From Halosimplex halophilum (GTDB lineage: Archaea > Halobacteriota > Halobacteria > Halobacteriales > Haloarculaceae), in the NCBI RefSeq assembly GCF_004698125.1, contig NZ_ML214297.1, forward strand, positions 1,488,001 through 1,552,000: DNA of 64,000 nucleotides. Reading direction: 5' to 3'. The notes under the pieces are model-generated. The model saw only the letters and a program-made list of their open reading frames with translations, searched no databases and was not told the DNA's origin. A program made the translations under genes and the position numbers. Each line of letters opens with the position of its first letter. Position 1 is the first letter of the stretch. Positions 54,169 through 62,052 of the stretch are shown here, in pieces.

Positions 54169-55343
54169 TGCCACAGGTAGAGAACCCACAGCTCGGACGC
54201 AGCCACGACTACCCCTACGAGCGCCGCGACGAGGAGCGCGACTACCACTGGGGGATGGTCGTCAACACGAACCGCTGTATCAACTGCAACACCTGCTCCT
54301 TTGCCTGCAAGTCCACCTGGACTTCCGGCAAGGGCGAGGAGTACATGTGGTGGATGAACGTCGAGACCGAGCCCTACGGCGGCTACCCGATGGGCTGGGA
54401 CATGCGCCTGCTCGACGACCTGGACTCCGGCGAGACCATCTACGAGGCCGCCGAGTCCGGCGAGCGCGTCCGCGGGTACATCGCCGACAAGGAGGAGTGG
54501 GAGTACCCCGCCCTGGGCGACGACCAGGTCCACGGCGAGTACCCCACCGGCGAGGTCGTCGAGAGCGACGTAGAGGAGGGCGAGTACCACGACATCTGGC
54601 AGTTCTACCTGCCCCGCCTGTGCAACCACTGCAAGAACCCCGCCTGTCTCGCCGCGTGTCCCCGCCAGGCCATCTACAAGCGCGAGGAGGACGGCATCGT
54701 CCTCTTAGACCAGGAACGGTGTCGGGGCTACCGCAAGTGCGTGAAGGGGTGTCCGTACCACAAGCCGATGTACAACCCCGAGACCGGCGTCTCGGAGAAG
54801 CCCGTCGGCTGTTACCCCCGCATCGAGGAGGGGTTCGTCCCCCGCTGTGTCTCCTCGTGTATCGGGAAGACGCGGCTGCACGGCAACATCAACCGCGGCC
54901 CCGACGCCGCGTCGCCGGGCGGGGACGCCCCCGGTGGGCGGTCGCCGATCAACTACCTCGTCCACTCCGACGAGAAAGTGGCGCTGCCCCTCTATCCGCA
55001 GTTCGGCACCCGGCCGCAGGTGTTCTACATGCCCCCCTACCACGTGCCGCCGGAGTTCCTCACGCAGATGTTCACGCCGAACACCGAGGAAAAGCGCAAC
55101 GACTGGCCCGGCGACACCTACCGGGAGTCGATCGAGATCGTCCAGGAGCGCGTGCGCAACCCCTCCCACCACGTCCTCGGCATCCTCCAGCTGTTCGGCG
55201 CGACGACGAAGCTCATCGAGACGTACAACGTCAAGGAGCACCGCGTGAAGGGCTGGGACCGCGACGGCAACAAGGTCGTCGACGTGCCCTTCGAGGAACA
55301 GCTGGAGGTCAGAGAGGGCGAGATGTGGACCAACCAGCCATGA
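54168..55343 (+). CDS. Fe-S beta subunit of the second type II molybdoenzyme
   Basis: 391-residue partner of the alpha subunit, whose stop it overlaps by one base (TGATG). Four cysteine groups: CINCNTCSFACK, CNHCKNPACLAACP, CRGYRKCVKGCP and GCYPRIEEGFVPRCVSSC. As in NarH, the third group has Tyr where a fourth Cys would be, pointing to one [3Fe-4S] cluster. No signal peptide, so export with alpha via Tat is expected. Compared with the NarH of this window it has a different insertion after residue 60 and a longer C-terminus; overall it is a clear homologue. Confidence 0.92.
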   Translation: MPQVENPQLGRSHDYPYERRDEERDYHWGMVVNTNRCINCNTCSFACKSTWTSGKGEEYMWWMNVETEPYGGYPMGWDMRLLDDLDSGETIYEAAESGERVRGYIADKEEWEYPALGDDQVHGEYPTGEVVESDVEEGEYHDIWQFYLPRLCNHCKNPACLAACPRQAIYKREEDGIVLLDQERCRGYRKCVKGCPYHKPMYNPETGVSEKPVGCYPRIEEGFVPRCVSSCIGKTRLHGNINRGPDAASPGGDAPGGRSPINYLVHSDEKVALPLYPQFGTRPQVFYMPPYHVPPEFLTQMFTPNTEEKRNDWPGDTYRESIEIVQERVRNPSHHVLGILQLFGATTKLIETYNVKEHRVKGWDRDGNKVVDVPFEEQLEVREGEMWTNQP

Positions 55344-56176
55344 CACGACTCGACGACGCGGACGCTTCGTCCGCACGGTCCGGCATCGACTCGGAAGCGG
55401 CGACCGACGGGTCGCCCGCCGGCGGCCCTGCGACCGACGACCGCGACGGCGACCGCGAGGCCCGCGAGCGGCTCCACAGCGCTCGGGCGACGCTGTACGC
55501 GGCGGTCGGGGGCGCCTTCTGCTACCCCGACGTAGAGACGCGGGCGACGCTGACCGCCCACGACGCCCGCGACGGCGTCCTGCAGGCGGCCGAGCGGCTC
55601 GGCCTCCACGACGAGGCCGAGGCGTTCCTCGATGCGGTGGCCGACGCCGCCGTCTCGGACCTGGAGGCGGCGTACAACGACCTGTTCGGCCTCCCCGACG
55701 GCGGGGAGTACCCGGTCGTCCCCTACGAGGCACACTACACGACCGGCTCGGACGTGGGCGAGTCCCAGCGCCGCATCGCGGCGGTCGTCGGGCTGATGGA
55801 GACGTTCGGCGTCGAGCCGGCCGACGACTTCGCCGAGCGCCAGGACCACGTCGCCGCCGAGCTGGAGCTGATGCAGGTCGTCGCCGCCCAGCGCGCCGCG
55901 GCGGTCCACGAGGGCGACGACGAGGCGGCCGCGCGGCTGGCCGACGCCGAGCGGACGGTCGTCGACACGCACCTCGCGGAGTTCGTCCCCGCGCTTGCCC
56001 ACGACGTGGACGCGGCAGTCGGCGAGGACCCCGCCGACGGCGAGCGGGCCTACCGCGCGGCCGCGCGGCTGGCCGCCGAACTGGTCAAACGCGACCACGC
56101 GGCCCGCGGCGGGGACGACGAGGGAGATAGCGAACCCGACGACGCCGCCGGGGAGGTGAGCGACGATGGCGAGTGA
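55340..56176 (+). CDS. TorD-type chaperone of the second molybdoenzyme
   Basis: 278 residues, overlapping the beta gene by four bases (ATGA). A ~45-residue polar start is followed by an all-helical TorD/DmsD-like domain with the motif YNDLFGLPDGGEYPVVPYEAHY and the GLMETFGVEPADDFAERQDHVAAELELM block, in which the conserved D-H-x-A-x-E-L-E is typical. It would guard the Tat signal and cofactor loading of the alpha subunit. It differs from the NarJ copy in sequence, so each reductase appears to have its own chaperone. Confidence 0.87.
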   Translation: MTRLDDADASSARSGIDSEAATDGSPAGGPATDDRDGDREARERLHSARATLYAAVGGAFCYPDVETRATLTAHDARDGVLQAAERLGLHDEAEAFLDAVADAAVSDLEAAYNDLFGLPDGGEYPVVPYEAHYTTGSDVGESQRRIAAVVGLMETFGVEPADDFAERQDHVAAELELMQVVAAQRAAAVHEGDDEAAARLADAERTVVDTHLAEFVPALAHDVDAAVGEDPADGERAYRAAARLAAELVKRDHAARGGDDEGDSEPDDAAGEVSDDGE

Positions 56177-57215
56177 CGATCCGTCCGGCGGGCCGCTCGC
56201 GTGGCTGGCCGGTCGGGTGCCGCTCGACCGGAGCGCGGCGACGCGGGCGACCACGCTCGCGGTCGTGGCGGTCGCGCTCCTGCTCGCGGCCCAGGCCGCG
56301 GTCGCCGCGGCGGTGACCGGCGGGAGCCAGCCGCTCGAACAGGTCCAGCAGGTGCCCTCCGAGCCGACGGCGCCGGCCTGGGAGGACGCGCCGACGCGGA
56401 CGGTGTCGCTGAACCGCCAGCAGATGGCGCCACCGTTCGGCGGCGGGAGCGTCGACGAGCTCGACGTGCAGACGGTCGCCAACGGGAGCCACGTCGCGGT
56501 GCGGCTCTCGTGGGAGGACCCGACGATGGACGCCAACATCGCCTCGCCGAGAAACTTCAGCGACGGCGCGGCGGTGATGCTCAAGGCCGGGAACCAGCCG
56601 CCGATCACGATGGGCACCGCCGGGACGCCGGTGAACATCTGGTACTGGCGGGCCAGCTGGCGCCACGGCCCCGAGCAGGCGCCCGGTAGCGGCGACATGT
56701 ACGCCTACCCGCACAACGACTCGGTGACGATGCCCGGCCGGCAGGCCGACAATCCGCTCTCGCGGGCCAGCTACGAGGACGGCGCGCAGAACTACTACGC
56801 GAAGGGCTACGGCTCGCTGAGCTACGCGCCGGCCCAGCCGGTCGACGCGACCGGCGAGCGCACCGACGACGGCTGGCGGGTCACCTTCGTCCGCAACCGC
56901 ACGGGCGCCGGGCAGTACGACGCGCCGCTGACCGACGAGCAGGTGTACGTCGCCTTCGCCGTCTGGAACGGCAGCGCCGACGAGGCCAACGGCCAGAAGT
57001 CGCTCACGCTGCAGTACTCGACGCTCGACCCCGACACGGGCAACCTCTCGGTGCCCGATACGGGCGGCGCGGCGAGCGGGAGCGTCCTGCAGGTCGGCGG
57101 TGGCAACGAGACCGACGGCGCCGACGGCCGGGCGCTGGCCATTCCCGGCTTCGTCGGTGGGGTCGTCCTCGCGGCGGTGCTCGTCTGGCTGGTCACCTAC
57201 TGGAGGGCAGTATGA
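56166..57215 (+). CDS. heme-b gamma subunit (EbdC-type) of the second molybdoenzyme
   Basis: 349-residue exported protein with an N-terminal hydrophobic segment (TTLAVVAVALLLAAQAAVAAAV, 29-50), a beta-rich external domain and a C-terminal span (GFVGGVVLAAVLVWLVTYW). Expected heme ligands are Met149 (PITMGTAGTPVNIWYW) and Lys278 (NGQKSLTLQY), matching the nar gamma subunit of this window. It is larger through a ~60-residue insertion after the Met region, rich in Tyr and Asn. It overlaps the chaperone gene by 11 bases. Electron transfer between the beta subunit and the quinone pool or a soluble carrier is inferred. Confidence 0.83.
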   Translation: MASDDPSGGPLAWLAGRVPLDRSAATRATTLAVVAVALLLAAQAAVAAAVTGGSQPLEQVQQVPSEPTAPAWEDAPTRTVSLNRQQMAPPFGGGSVDELDVQTVANGSHVAVRLSWEDPTMDANIASPRNFSDGAAVMLKAGNQPPITMGTAGTPVNIWYWRASWRHGPEQAPGSGDMYAYPHNDSVTMPGRQADNPLSRASYEDGAQNYYAKGYGSLSYAPAQPVDATGERTDDGWRVTFVRNRTGAGQYDAPLTDEQVYVAFAVWNGSADEANGQKSLTLQYSTLDPDTGNLSVPDTGGAASGSVLQVGGGNETDGADGRALAIPGFVGGVVLAAVLVWLVTYWRAV

Positions 57216-58198
57216 CCGAGGAATACGACAACTGGAGCGCACGCGGGCGGGCCCCGGCGGACGACGAGGCGGGGCTGCGCGCGGCCCTCGACGACGATCA
57301 GCCGCGCAAGCGCGACGCCGCGCTCGCGCTCGTCGACGAGGCCGACTCGGGCTGTGACGACCCCGACTGCGACGAGACCGGCCTCGACGACGCGACGGTC
57401 GACGCCCTCGCGGAGACGGCGCGGTCGGCCGACGACCCGGACACCCGGCAGTTCGCCGTTGAGGCGCTCGGCGTGGCCGGGCGGGGCGAGGAGACCGTCG
57501 CGGCCGCGCTCGGCGACCCCGACGAGTGGGTGCGCGCCGAGGCCGTGGTGGCGCTGTCGCGGGTCGACCCCGGCGCCGCCGACCGCCTGCGCGCGGCGCT
57601 GGAGGACGACCACGGCGCCGTCCGCCGGAACGCGCTCATCGCGCTGGCGCGGACCGACGCCGCCGGCGCGGAGACGCTGGTCGACCGGCTGAAGTCCGAC
57701 CCCAGCCCCGCGGTCCGCGAGTACGCCGCCCAGTACCTGCCCGACGCGGCCGAGACCGAGCGGGCCGTCCGCCTGCTCGCGGCGGTGCTGGCCCGCGATC
57801 CGGGCTCGTTCGTCCGCGCGAAGGCCGCCGAGGGGCTCGGCGACCTCGGCACCGACCGCGCCGAGGAGGCTCTGGAGGCCCACGGCCTGGAGGACCGCAG
57901 CGACGACGTGCGGAAGACCGCCGAGCGAGCGCTGGCCCGCTCGAAGGGCGTCGACCCCGAGGAGATCGACGCCGCCGGGCCGCGCGGCGGACCGGACGGC
58001 GAGCGACCGCGCCCGCCCGGCGGGGCCGACGCACCGCCGGGACGCGTCGACGACGGGCCGGCCGACGGCCCCCGCCCGGTCGATGGCACGGGCGGCCGGG
58101 TGGGCTCTCACCCCGGTCCGGACCCGCGACCGCAGGGCTACGGGGACGGACCCCCCCGCGAACCCCGCCGCGACGGGAGTGATTCGAACCATGAGTGA
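57212..58198 (+). CDS. HEAT-repeat protein of the second molybdoenzyme operon
   Basis: 328 residues, overlapping the gamma gene by four bases. Residues ~15-250 form about six HEAT-like repeats (DPDTRQFAVEALGVAG, DEWVRAEAVVALSRVD, DHGAVRRNALIALARTD, SPAVREYAAQYLPDA, SFVRAKAAEGLGDLG); the last ~75 residues are a Pro/Gly/Asp-rich tail. A Cys-x4-Cys pair occurs in DSGCDDPDCDE near residue 50. It is the paralogue of the nar-operon HEAT protein. A dedicated scaffold for assembly of, or electron transfer to, the enzyme is inferred from its presence in both operons. Confidence 0.82.
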   Translation: MTEEYDNWSARGRAPADDEAGLRAALDDDQPRKRDAALALVDEADSGCDDPDCDETGLDDATVDALAETARSADDPDTRQFAVEALGVAGRGEETVAAALGDPDEWVRAEAVVALSRVDPGAADRLRAALEDDHGAVRRNALIALARTDAAGAETLVDRLKSDPSPAVREYAAQYLPDAAETERAVRLLAAVLARDPGSFVRAKAAEGLGDLGTDRAEEALEAHGLEDRSDDVRKTAERALARSKGVDPEEIDAAGPRGGPDGERPRPPGGADAPPGRVDDGPADGPRPVDGTGGRVGSHPGPDPRPQGYGDGPPREPRRDGSDSNHE

Positions 58199-58820
58199 CG
58201 ACACCGAGACCTACTCGCTGGACGCACAGCCGGATACCACCGAGGGCGGCGCGGAGTCGTCCGACGACGAGGAGGCGATGGGCGTCCCGATCCCCGACGA
58301 GCACGTCGGGGCGTTCGTCGCGGAGGCGTTCGAGGACGCCGAGCGGTCGACGACCTGGGAGGAGGTGGTCGACGCGATGGTCGCGCCGGCGGCCCGCGAG
58401 GAGTGGGCGGAGCTGTCGGCGGTCGAACAGACCGTCGAGGTGCTCCGGCAGGCCGCCGAGTACGACCGCCGGGCGACCGACGAGCTGGAGCGCATCCCCA
58501 CGAACCGGGCGGAGCCGACCCCCGAGATCCGGTCGTCGTTCGAGGAGGCCAGGCGGCTGCGGCGCAACGCCGACGCCTTCCGCGACGGCGTCGCCGCCGC
58601 CTACGCCGAGGGCCGGATCGACGACGAGGAACTCGTCGCGGCGGTCGAGCGCTCCGAGTTCGACACCACTCAGATCGCCCGCCGGGAGGACGCGCTGGAG
58701 TCGGTGACCGCCGTCTACGACTTCGACTTCCGGCCGTACGGCGGCACGCTGTTCGACGAGGACCGGACCGCCGACGAGGAGGGCGGCGGACACGACCCCG
58801 ACATCCCCGAGACGTTCTGA
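58191..58820 (+). CDS. orphan acidic protein at the end of the second molybdoenzyme operon
   Basis: 209 residues, start overlapping the HEAT gene by eight bases. No signal peptide or membrane span. The sequence is helical and acidic with a central conserved-looking part (TTWEEVVDAMVAPAAREEWAEL; EIRSSFEEARRLRRNADAFRDG) and a C-terminal FDFRPYGGTLFDED motif. I recognise no family. Tight coupling to the operon argues that it works with the enzyme, perhaps in maturation; it has no counterpart in the nar operon. Confidence 0.7.
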   Translation: MSDDTETYSLDAQPDTTEGGAESSDDEEAMGVPIPDEHVGAFVAEAFEDAERSTTWEEVVDAMVAPAAREEWAELSAVEQTVEVLRQAAEYDRRATDELERIPTNRAEPTPEIRSSFEEARRLRRNADAFRDGVAAAYAEGRIDDEELVAAVERSEFDTTQIARREDALESVTAVYDFDFRPYGGTLFDEDRTADEEGGGHDPDIPETF

Positions 58821-58963
58821 GCGGGCGCCCGGCGGCTGACGCCGCGCTCGCCCCACGGCTCCGCGCAGGGCCCACGGAGGCCTCACGCGCGGAACAGGGG
58901 GCCGCTATCGCCCCCGAAATCTGGGGCGAGACGTTTTTCCCGGTCCGGGGGCTTGGTCCCTCA

Positions 58964-60769
58964 ATGGTATCCAGACGCCGCGTCAAGCGGGTTCTCGCCG
59001 GGTCGGCGGCGGTCCTCCTGGCGGTCGGGGTCGTCCTGGCCGCCCTCGTCGCCACGGGCGTCCTCGCGGCGCCGGCCGTGGGGAGCGTCGAGAGCGAGTG
59101 GGGGACCGTGACGGCGGAGTCGACGGCCATCGAGACGACCGCGACGGTCGACAACCCCAACCCCGTCGGCGTCCCGGGCGTCGTCAGCGTGGCCTACGCG
59201 GCACGGCTCAACGACGTGGTGCTCGCTCGCGGCGAGAAGTCCGGCGTCGGGTTCCCGGCGGGGACGAGCCGGCTCCGGCTCTCGACCGAGATGGACAACG
59301 ACCGGATCGCCGACTGGTGGGTCGCCCACGTGAACGACGGCGAGACCTCGGAGCTGCGGGTCACGGCGACGGTCTCCGGGCCCGGCTTCTCCCGGCAGGT
59401 CCCGGCCCAGCGCTCGACCGTCGAGACGGACCTGCTCGGCGGGTTCGCGACCGGCGAGGCGCGGACCGTCCGGTTCCGCGGCGACCCGTTCCTCGTCGTC
59501 GGAAACCAGACGGCCGCGTGGGGCGACGCGAACGGGTCGGTGACCCCCCTGTCGGTCTCCTCGACGGTCGAGAACGTCCACGACTACCCCGTCACGCTCG
59601 ACGGCGTCGACTACGTCGTCGAGATGAACAACGTCACCCTGGCGGAGGGGCGCCAGCGCTCGGGGATCGACGTGGCTCCCGGCGAGACGGGCACCCTCGA
59701 CGTGCGGATGGGCCTCGACTCGGCGAAGATGGCCGACTGGTGGGCCACCCACGTCCGGGCCGGCGAGCGGAGCACCCTCTCGGTGGCGCTGTACGGCCTC
59801 GTCGAGCGCGACGGCGGCTACGAGCGGGTGCCGATCCGGGTCTACGAGCGCTCGCTCGAACTGGAGACGGACGTGCTCGGCGGCGGCGCGGCGTCGGTGA
59901 CCGCCCGGAGCCCGCCCGAGCGGGACACCGAGTTCGAGCGCCCGCGGATCGCCGGCGCCGCCCGCGAGTGGGGCGCTGTCACCGACGACACCACGGAGAT
60001 CCGAACCAGCGTCGCCATCGACAACCCCAACGACGAGCGCATCAACGACCTGCTCGCGCTCGAAACCACCCAGCGCACGACTATCAACGGTATCGCCGTC
60101 GCGCGCGGCGACCACCGGACCGACGGCCTCGACGCCGGCCGGTCGGCGTTCGAACTCGTCTCGGCGATGAACAACTCGAAGGTGCCCGCCTGGTGGGCCC
60201 GCCACCTCAACGGCGGCGAGCGCTCGACGGTCGCCACCACTCCCGCCGTCCGCGCGGACCTCGGCTTCACGACGTTCGACGTGGCCGTCCCCAACCGCAC
60301 GAGCGCGTTCCGGACCGACCTGCTGGCCGGGATGGGCGGCGACGCCGAGACCGTCGCCGTCGGCGGCGAACCCGCTCTGGTCGTCCGGTCCGAGGCCGCG
60401 GCGTGGGGGCACGCGACGCCCGAAACCGCCCCGATCCTCGTGAACGCGACGCTGGCGAACGAGCGGCGGGTCCCGGTGAACGTGACCGCCGTCGACTACC
60501 GCGTGGCGCTGAACGACGTGGTGCTGGCCGACCGGACGGTCCCCGAGCACTACCGCGTCGCCCCCGGCGAGACCCGCTCGGTCGGCTTCGAGATGGTCCT
60601 CGACAACGGCCGGATGGACGAGTGGTGGGTCACCCACGTCCGCCGCGGCGAGTCCACGAACGTCTCGGTCACCGTCACCGCGACCGTCGAGACGCCGCGC
60701 GGCTCCGAGACCGTCGAGCTCGACTCGCTGGGCCGCAACGGGACGATGACGACCGACGTGCTCGGCTGA
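58964..60769 (+). CDS. membrane-anchored protein with four LEA-2-like domains
   Basis: 601 residues. An N-terminal membrane helix (VLAGSAAVLLAVGVVLAALVATGVLAA, about 10-36) is followed by four repeats of an immunoglobulin-like domain. Each has the pattern W-G-x-V/A ... NPN or related turn ... V-x-Y ... N-x-V ... WWxxHV/L-x-x-GE, as in the WHy/LEA type 2 family linked in other organisms to desiccation. The WW-x-x-H motif occurs at the end of every repeat. Many sequons suggest an external location. Role inferred as envelope stress protein; no partner genes nearby. Confidence 0.78.
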   Translation: MVSRRRVKRVLAGSAAVLLAVGVVLAALVATGVLAAPAVGSVESEWGTVTAESTAIETTATVDNPNPVGVPGVVSVAYAARLNDVVLARGEKSGVGFPAGTSRLRLSTEMDNDRIADWWVAHVNDGETSELRVTATVSGPGFSRQVPAQRSTVETDLLGGFATGEARTVRFRGDPFLVVGNQTAAWGDANGSVTPLSVSSTVENVHDYPVTLDGVDYVVEMNNVTLAEGRQRSGIDVAPGETGTLDVRMGLDSAKMADWWATHVRAGERSTLSVALYGLVERDGGYERVPIRVYERSLELETDVLGGGAASVTARSPPERDTEFERPRIAGAAREWGAVTDDTTEIRTSVAIDNPNDERINDLLALETTQRTTINGIAVARGDHRTDGLDAGRSAFELVSAMNNSKVPAWWARHLNGGERSTVATTPAVRADLGFTTFDVAVPNRTSAFRTDLLAGMGGDAETVAVGGEPALVVRSEAAAWGHATPETAPILVNATLANERRVPVNVTAVDYRVALNDVVLADRTVPEHYRVAPGETRSVGFEMVLDNGRMDEWWVTHVRRGESTNVSVTVTATVETPRGSETVELDSLGRNGTMTTDVLG

Positions 60770-60873
60770 CGACCCTCCCGAGACGGCCCGCGACGTTCGG
60801 CGCAATCGAGCCGTGCTCCACCGCAGGGGGGTGCTGTCGCGGTGCGGTCGGCGCGCGCTGGAGCGTGCTCTCG

Positions 60874-60933
60874 TGCGCGCGACCGTAGCCGCGCGAGGGA
60901 TGAGCACCGCAGCGTGCCGAGGGCGTTCAGCAC
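60874..60933 (+). repeat. intergenic repeat element, copy 2
   Basis: Within the 230-bp spacer after the LEA-like gene, bases 60888-60904 equal 11688-11704, and bases 60916-60933 (gccgagggcgttcagcac) match the core of the hairpin repeats at 11876-11966. Both parts occur in the same order and orientation as near 11.7-12.0 kb, so this is a second, shorter copy of the same composite element. Confidence 0.6.
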
Positions 60934-60999
60934 CCACTTTCGAATGTGGCGGTTCGAGCGGCGCAGAGCACTTGCGACTGGCGAGCGTACGTCCCGGCG

Positions 61000-61317
61000 A
61001 TGTCGACGAAAGTCAACTACGAGGAGGTCGAGGCCGTCGGCGGCGGGCTCCACTTCCTCCGCGACGAACTGGGCTGCGAGCACCTCGGGGTGTCCGTGCT
61101 GGAGTGCGAACCGGGCTGGACCGGCAAACCGCACGACCACGCCGACGAGGGCCAGGAGGAGGTGTACGTCCTCGTCGAGGGCGCGGCGACCGTCACCGTC
61201 GCCGGCGACGAGGTCCCGATGGAGGCCGGCGACGCCCTCCGCATCGACCCCGACGAACGCCGGCAGATCGAGAACGGCGACGCCGAGAGTACGTTCGTCC
61301 TGGTCGGCGCACCCTGA
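61000..61317 (+). CDS. cupin-domain protein
   Basis: 105-residue single-domain cupin. Metal-site motif 1 is KPHDHADEGQEEVYVLVEG, with His-x-His and a downstream Glu; motif 2 (GDALRIDPDERRQIENG) has Arg-Arg-Gln instead of the usual histidine, so the metal site may be incomplete. Function of such stand-alone cupins ranges from sugar isomerases to dioxygenases and ligand sensors and cannot be chosen here. The ATG at 61000 gives the natural domain edge. Confidence 0.8.
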   Translation: MSTKVNYEEVEAVGGGLHFLRDELGCEHLGVSVLECEPGWTGKPHDHADEGQEEVYVLVEGAATVTVAGDEVPMEAGDALRIDPDERRQIENGDAESTFVLVGAP

Positions 61318-61348
61318 ATCCGCTCCGGCCGATCCGGGAACAATCCGG

Positions 61349-61592
61349 TAGTTCTATCGTTTCCCAATATATAACGAAAATAATATCAATCTGGGGCTGC
61401 ATCTTCACAGAATTCGTATCGCCCACAGATCGACCACAGCGTTGAATTTCACGCGATCTACCGTTCAGTGTGTTCGTGAAAAACTGATATTTCGGCTTTG
61501 AGCCCCGTTGAGTACGATCTCACCGATATCCTGCCAAAATATAAGAGTTTGTATACTATTCGAATACCATACGAGATAGGATAGTTCTATCG
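61349..61592. other. AT-rich gene-free island flanked by an 11-bp direct repeat
   Basis: The 447-bp spacer 61318-61764 is far richer in A and T than anything else in the window. The sequence TAGTTCTATCG occurs at 61349-61359 and again at 61582-61592, bracketing about 220 bp. No reading frame of note and no clear terminal inverted repeats were found inside. It may be the scar of an inserted element with its target duplication, or a regulatory or structural region. Confidence 0.4.
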
Positions 61593-61764
61593 ACGGTCGA
61601 CGGCATCGTGGGTGCCGGCGACGGCCGTCGCGGTAGGCGGGTGTTACCGGCGGGGCGGCGAGCGGGACGGTCGCAACGGTGGGCCGCCCCGGCGGGACGG
61701 GGTTCCGGGTTTATACTCGGGACGCGGCTAGAGGGAAGCGCATCCTCACGGGAGGCCGACACAC

Positions 61765-62028
61765 ATGAGACGGAACTTCCAGGGAACCGACAGGGGAAAG
61801 CGAGTCGTGGCCGACGACGGGACCGCGGTCGGGACGATCGTGCGGACCGACGACGACCGCGCGCACGTCCTCCTGGACCCGGGGCGGTCGGAACCGGGCG
61901 ATCCGACCGCCGAGACCGGGTCGCGGACGACCGTCACGATCGACCGCAGGGTCGTCGCCGAGAGCACGAACGACCGCGTCCGGCTGTCGGAGGGGATCGA
62001 CCCGGTCGACGCGCGGAGGCACGCGTGA
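61765..62028 (+). CDS. small PRC-barrel-like protein
   Basis: 87 residues. The pattern GKRVVADDGTAVGTIVRTDDDRAHV is that of a PRC-barrel strand set, followed by a loop (DPGRSEPGDPTAETG), a strand TTVTIDRRVVAES and RVRLSEGI. Small one-domain PRC-barrel proteins are frequent in haloarchaea and of unclear function, perhaps protein docking or RNA-related as in RimM. The gene ends 24 bp from the convergent SMC-related gene. Confidence 0.7.
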   Translation: MRRNFQGTDRGKRVVADDGTAVGTIVRTDDDRAHVLLDPGRSEPGDPTAETGSRTTVTIDRRVVAESTNDRVRLSEGIDPVDARRHA

Positions 62029-62052
62029 CCGACCCCGGAGAGGACGGGCCCT

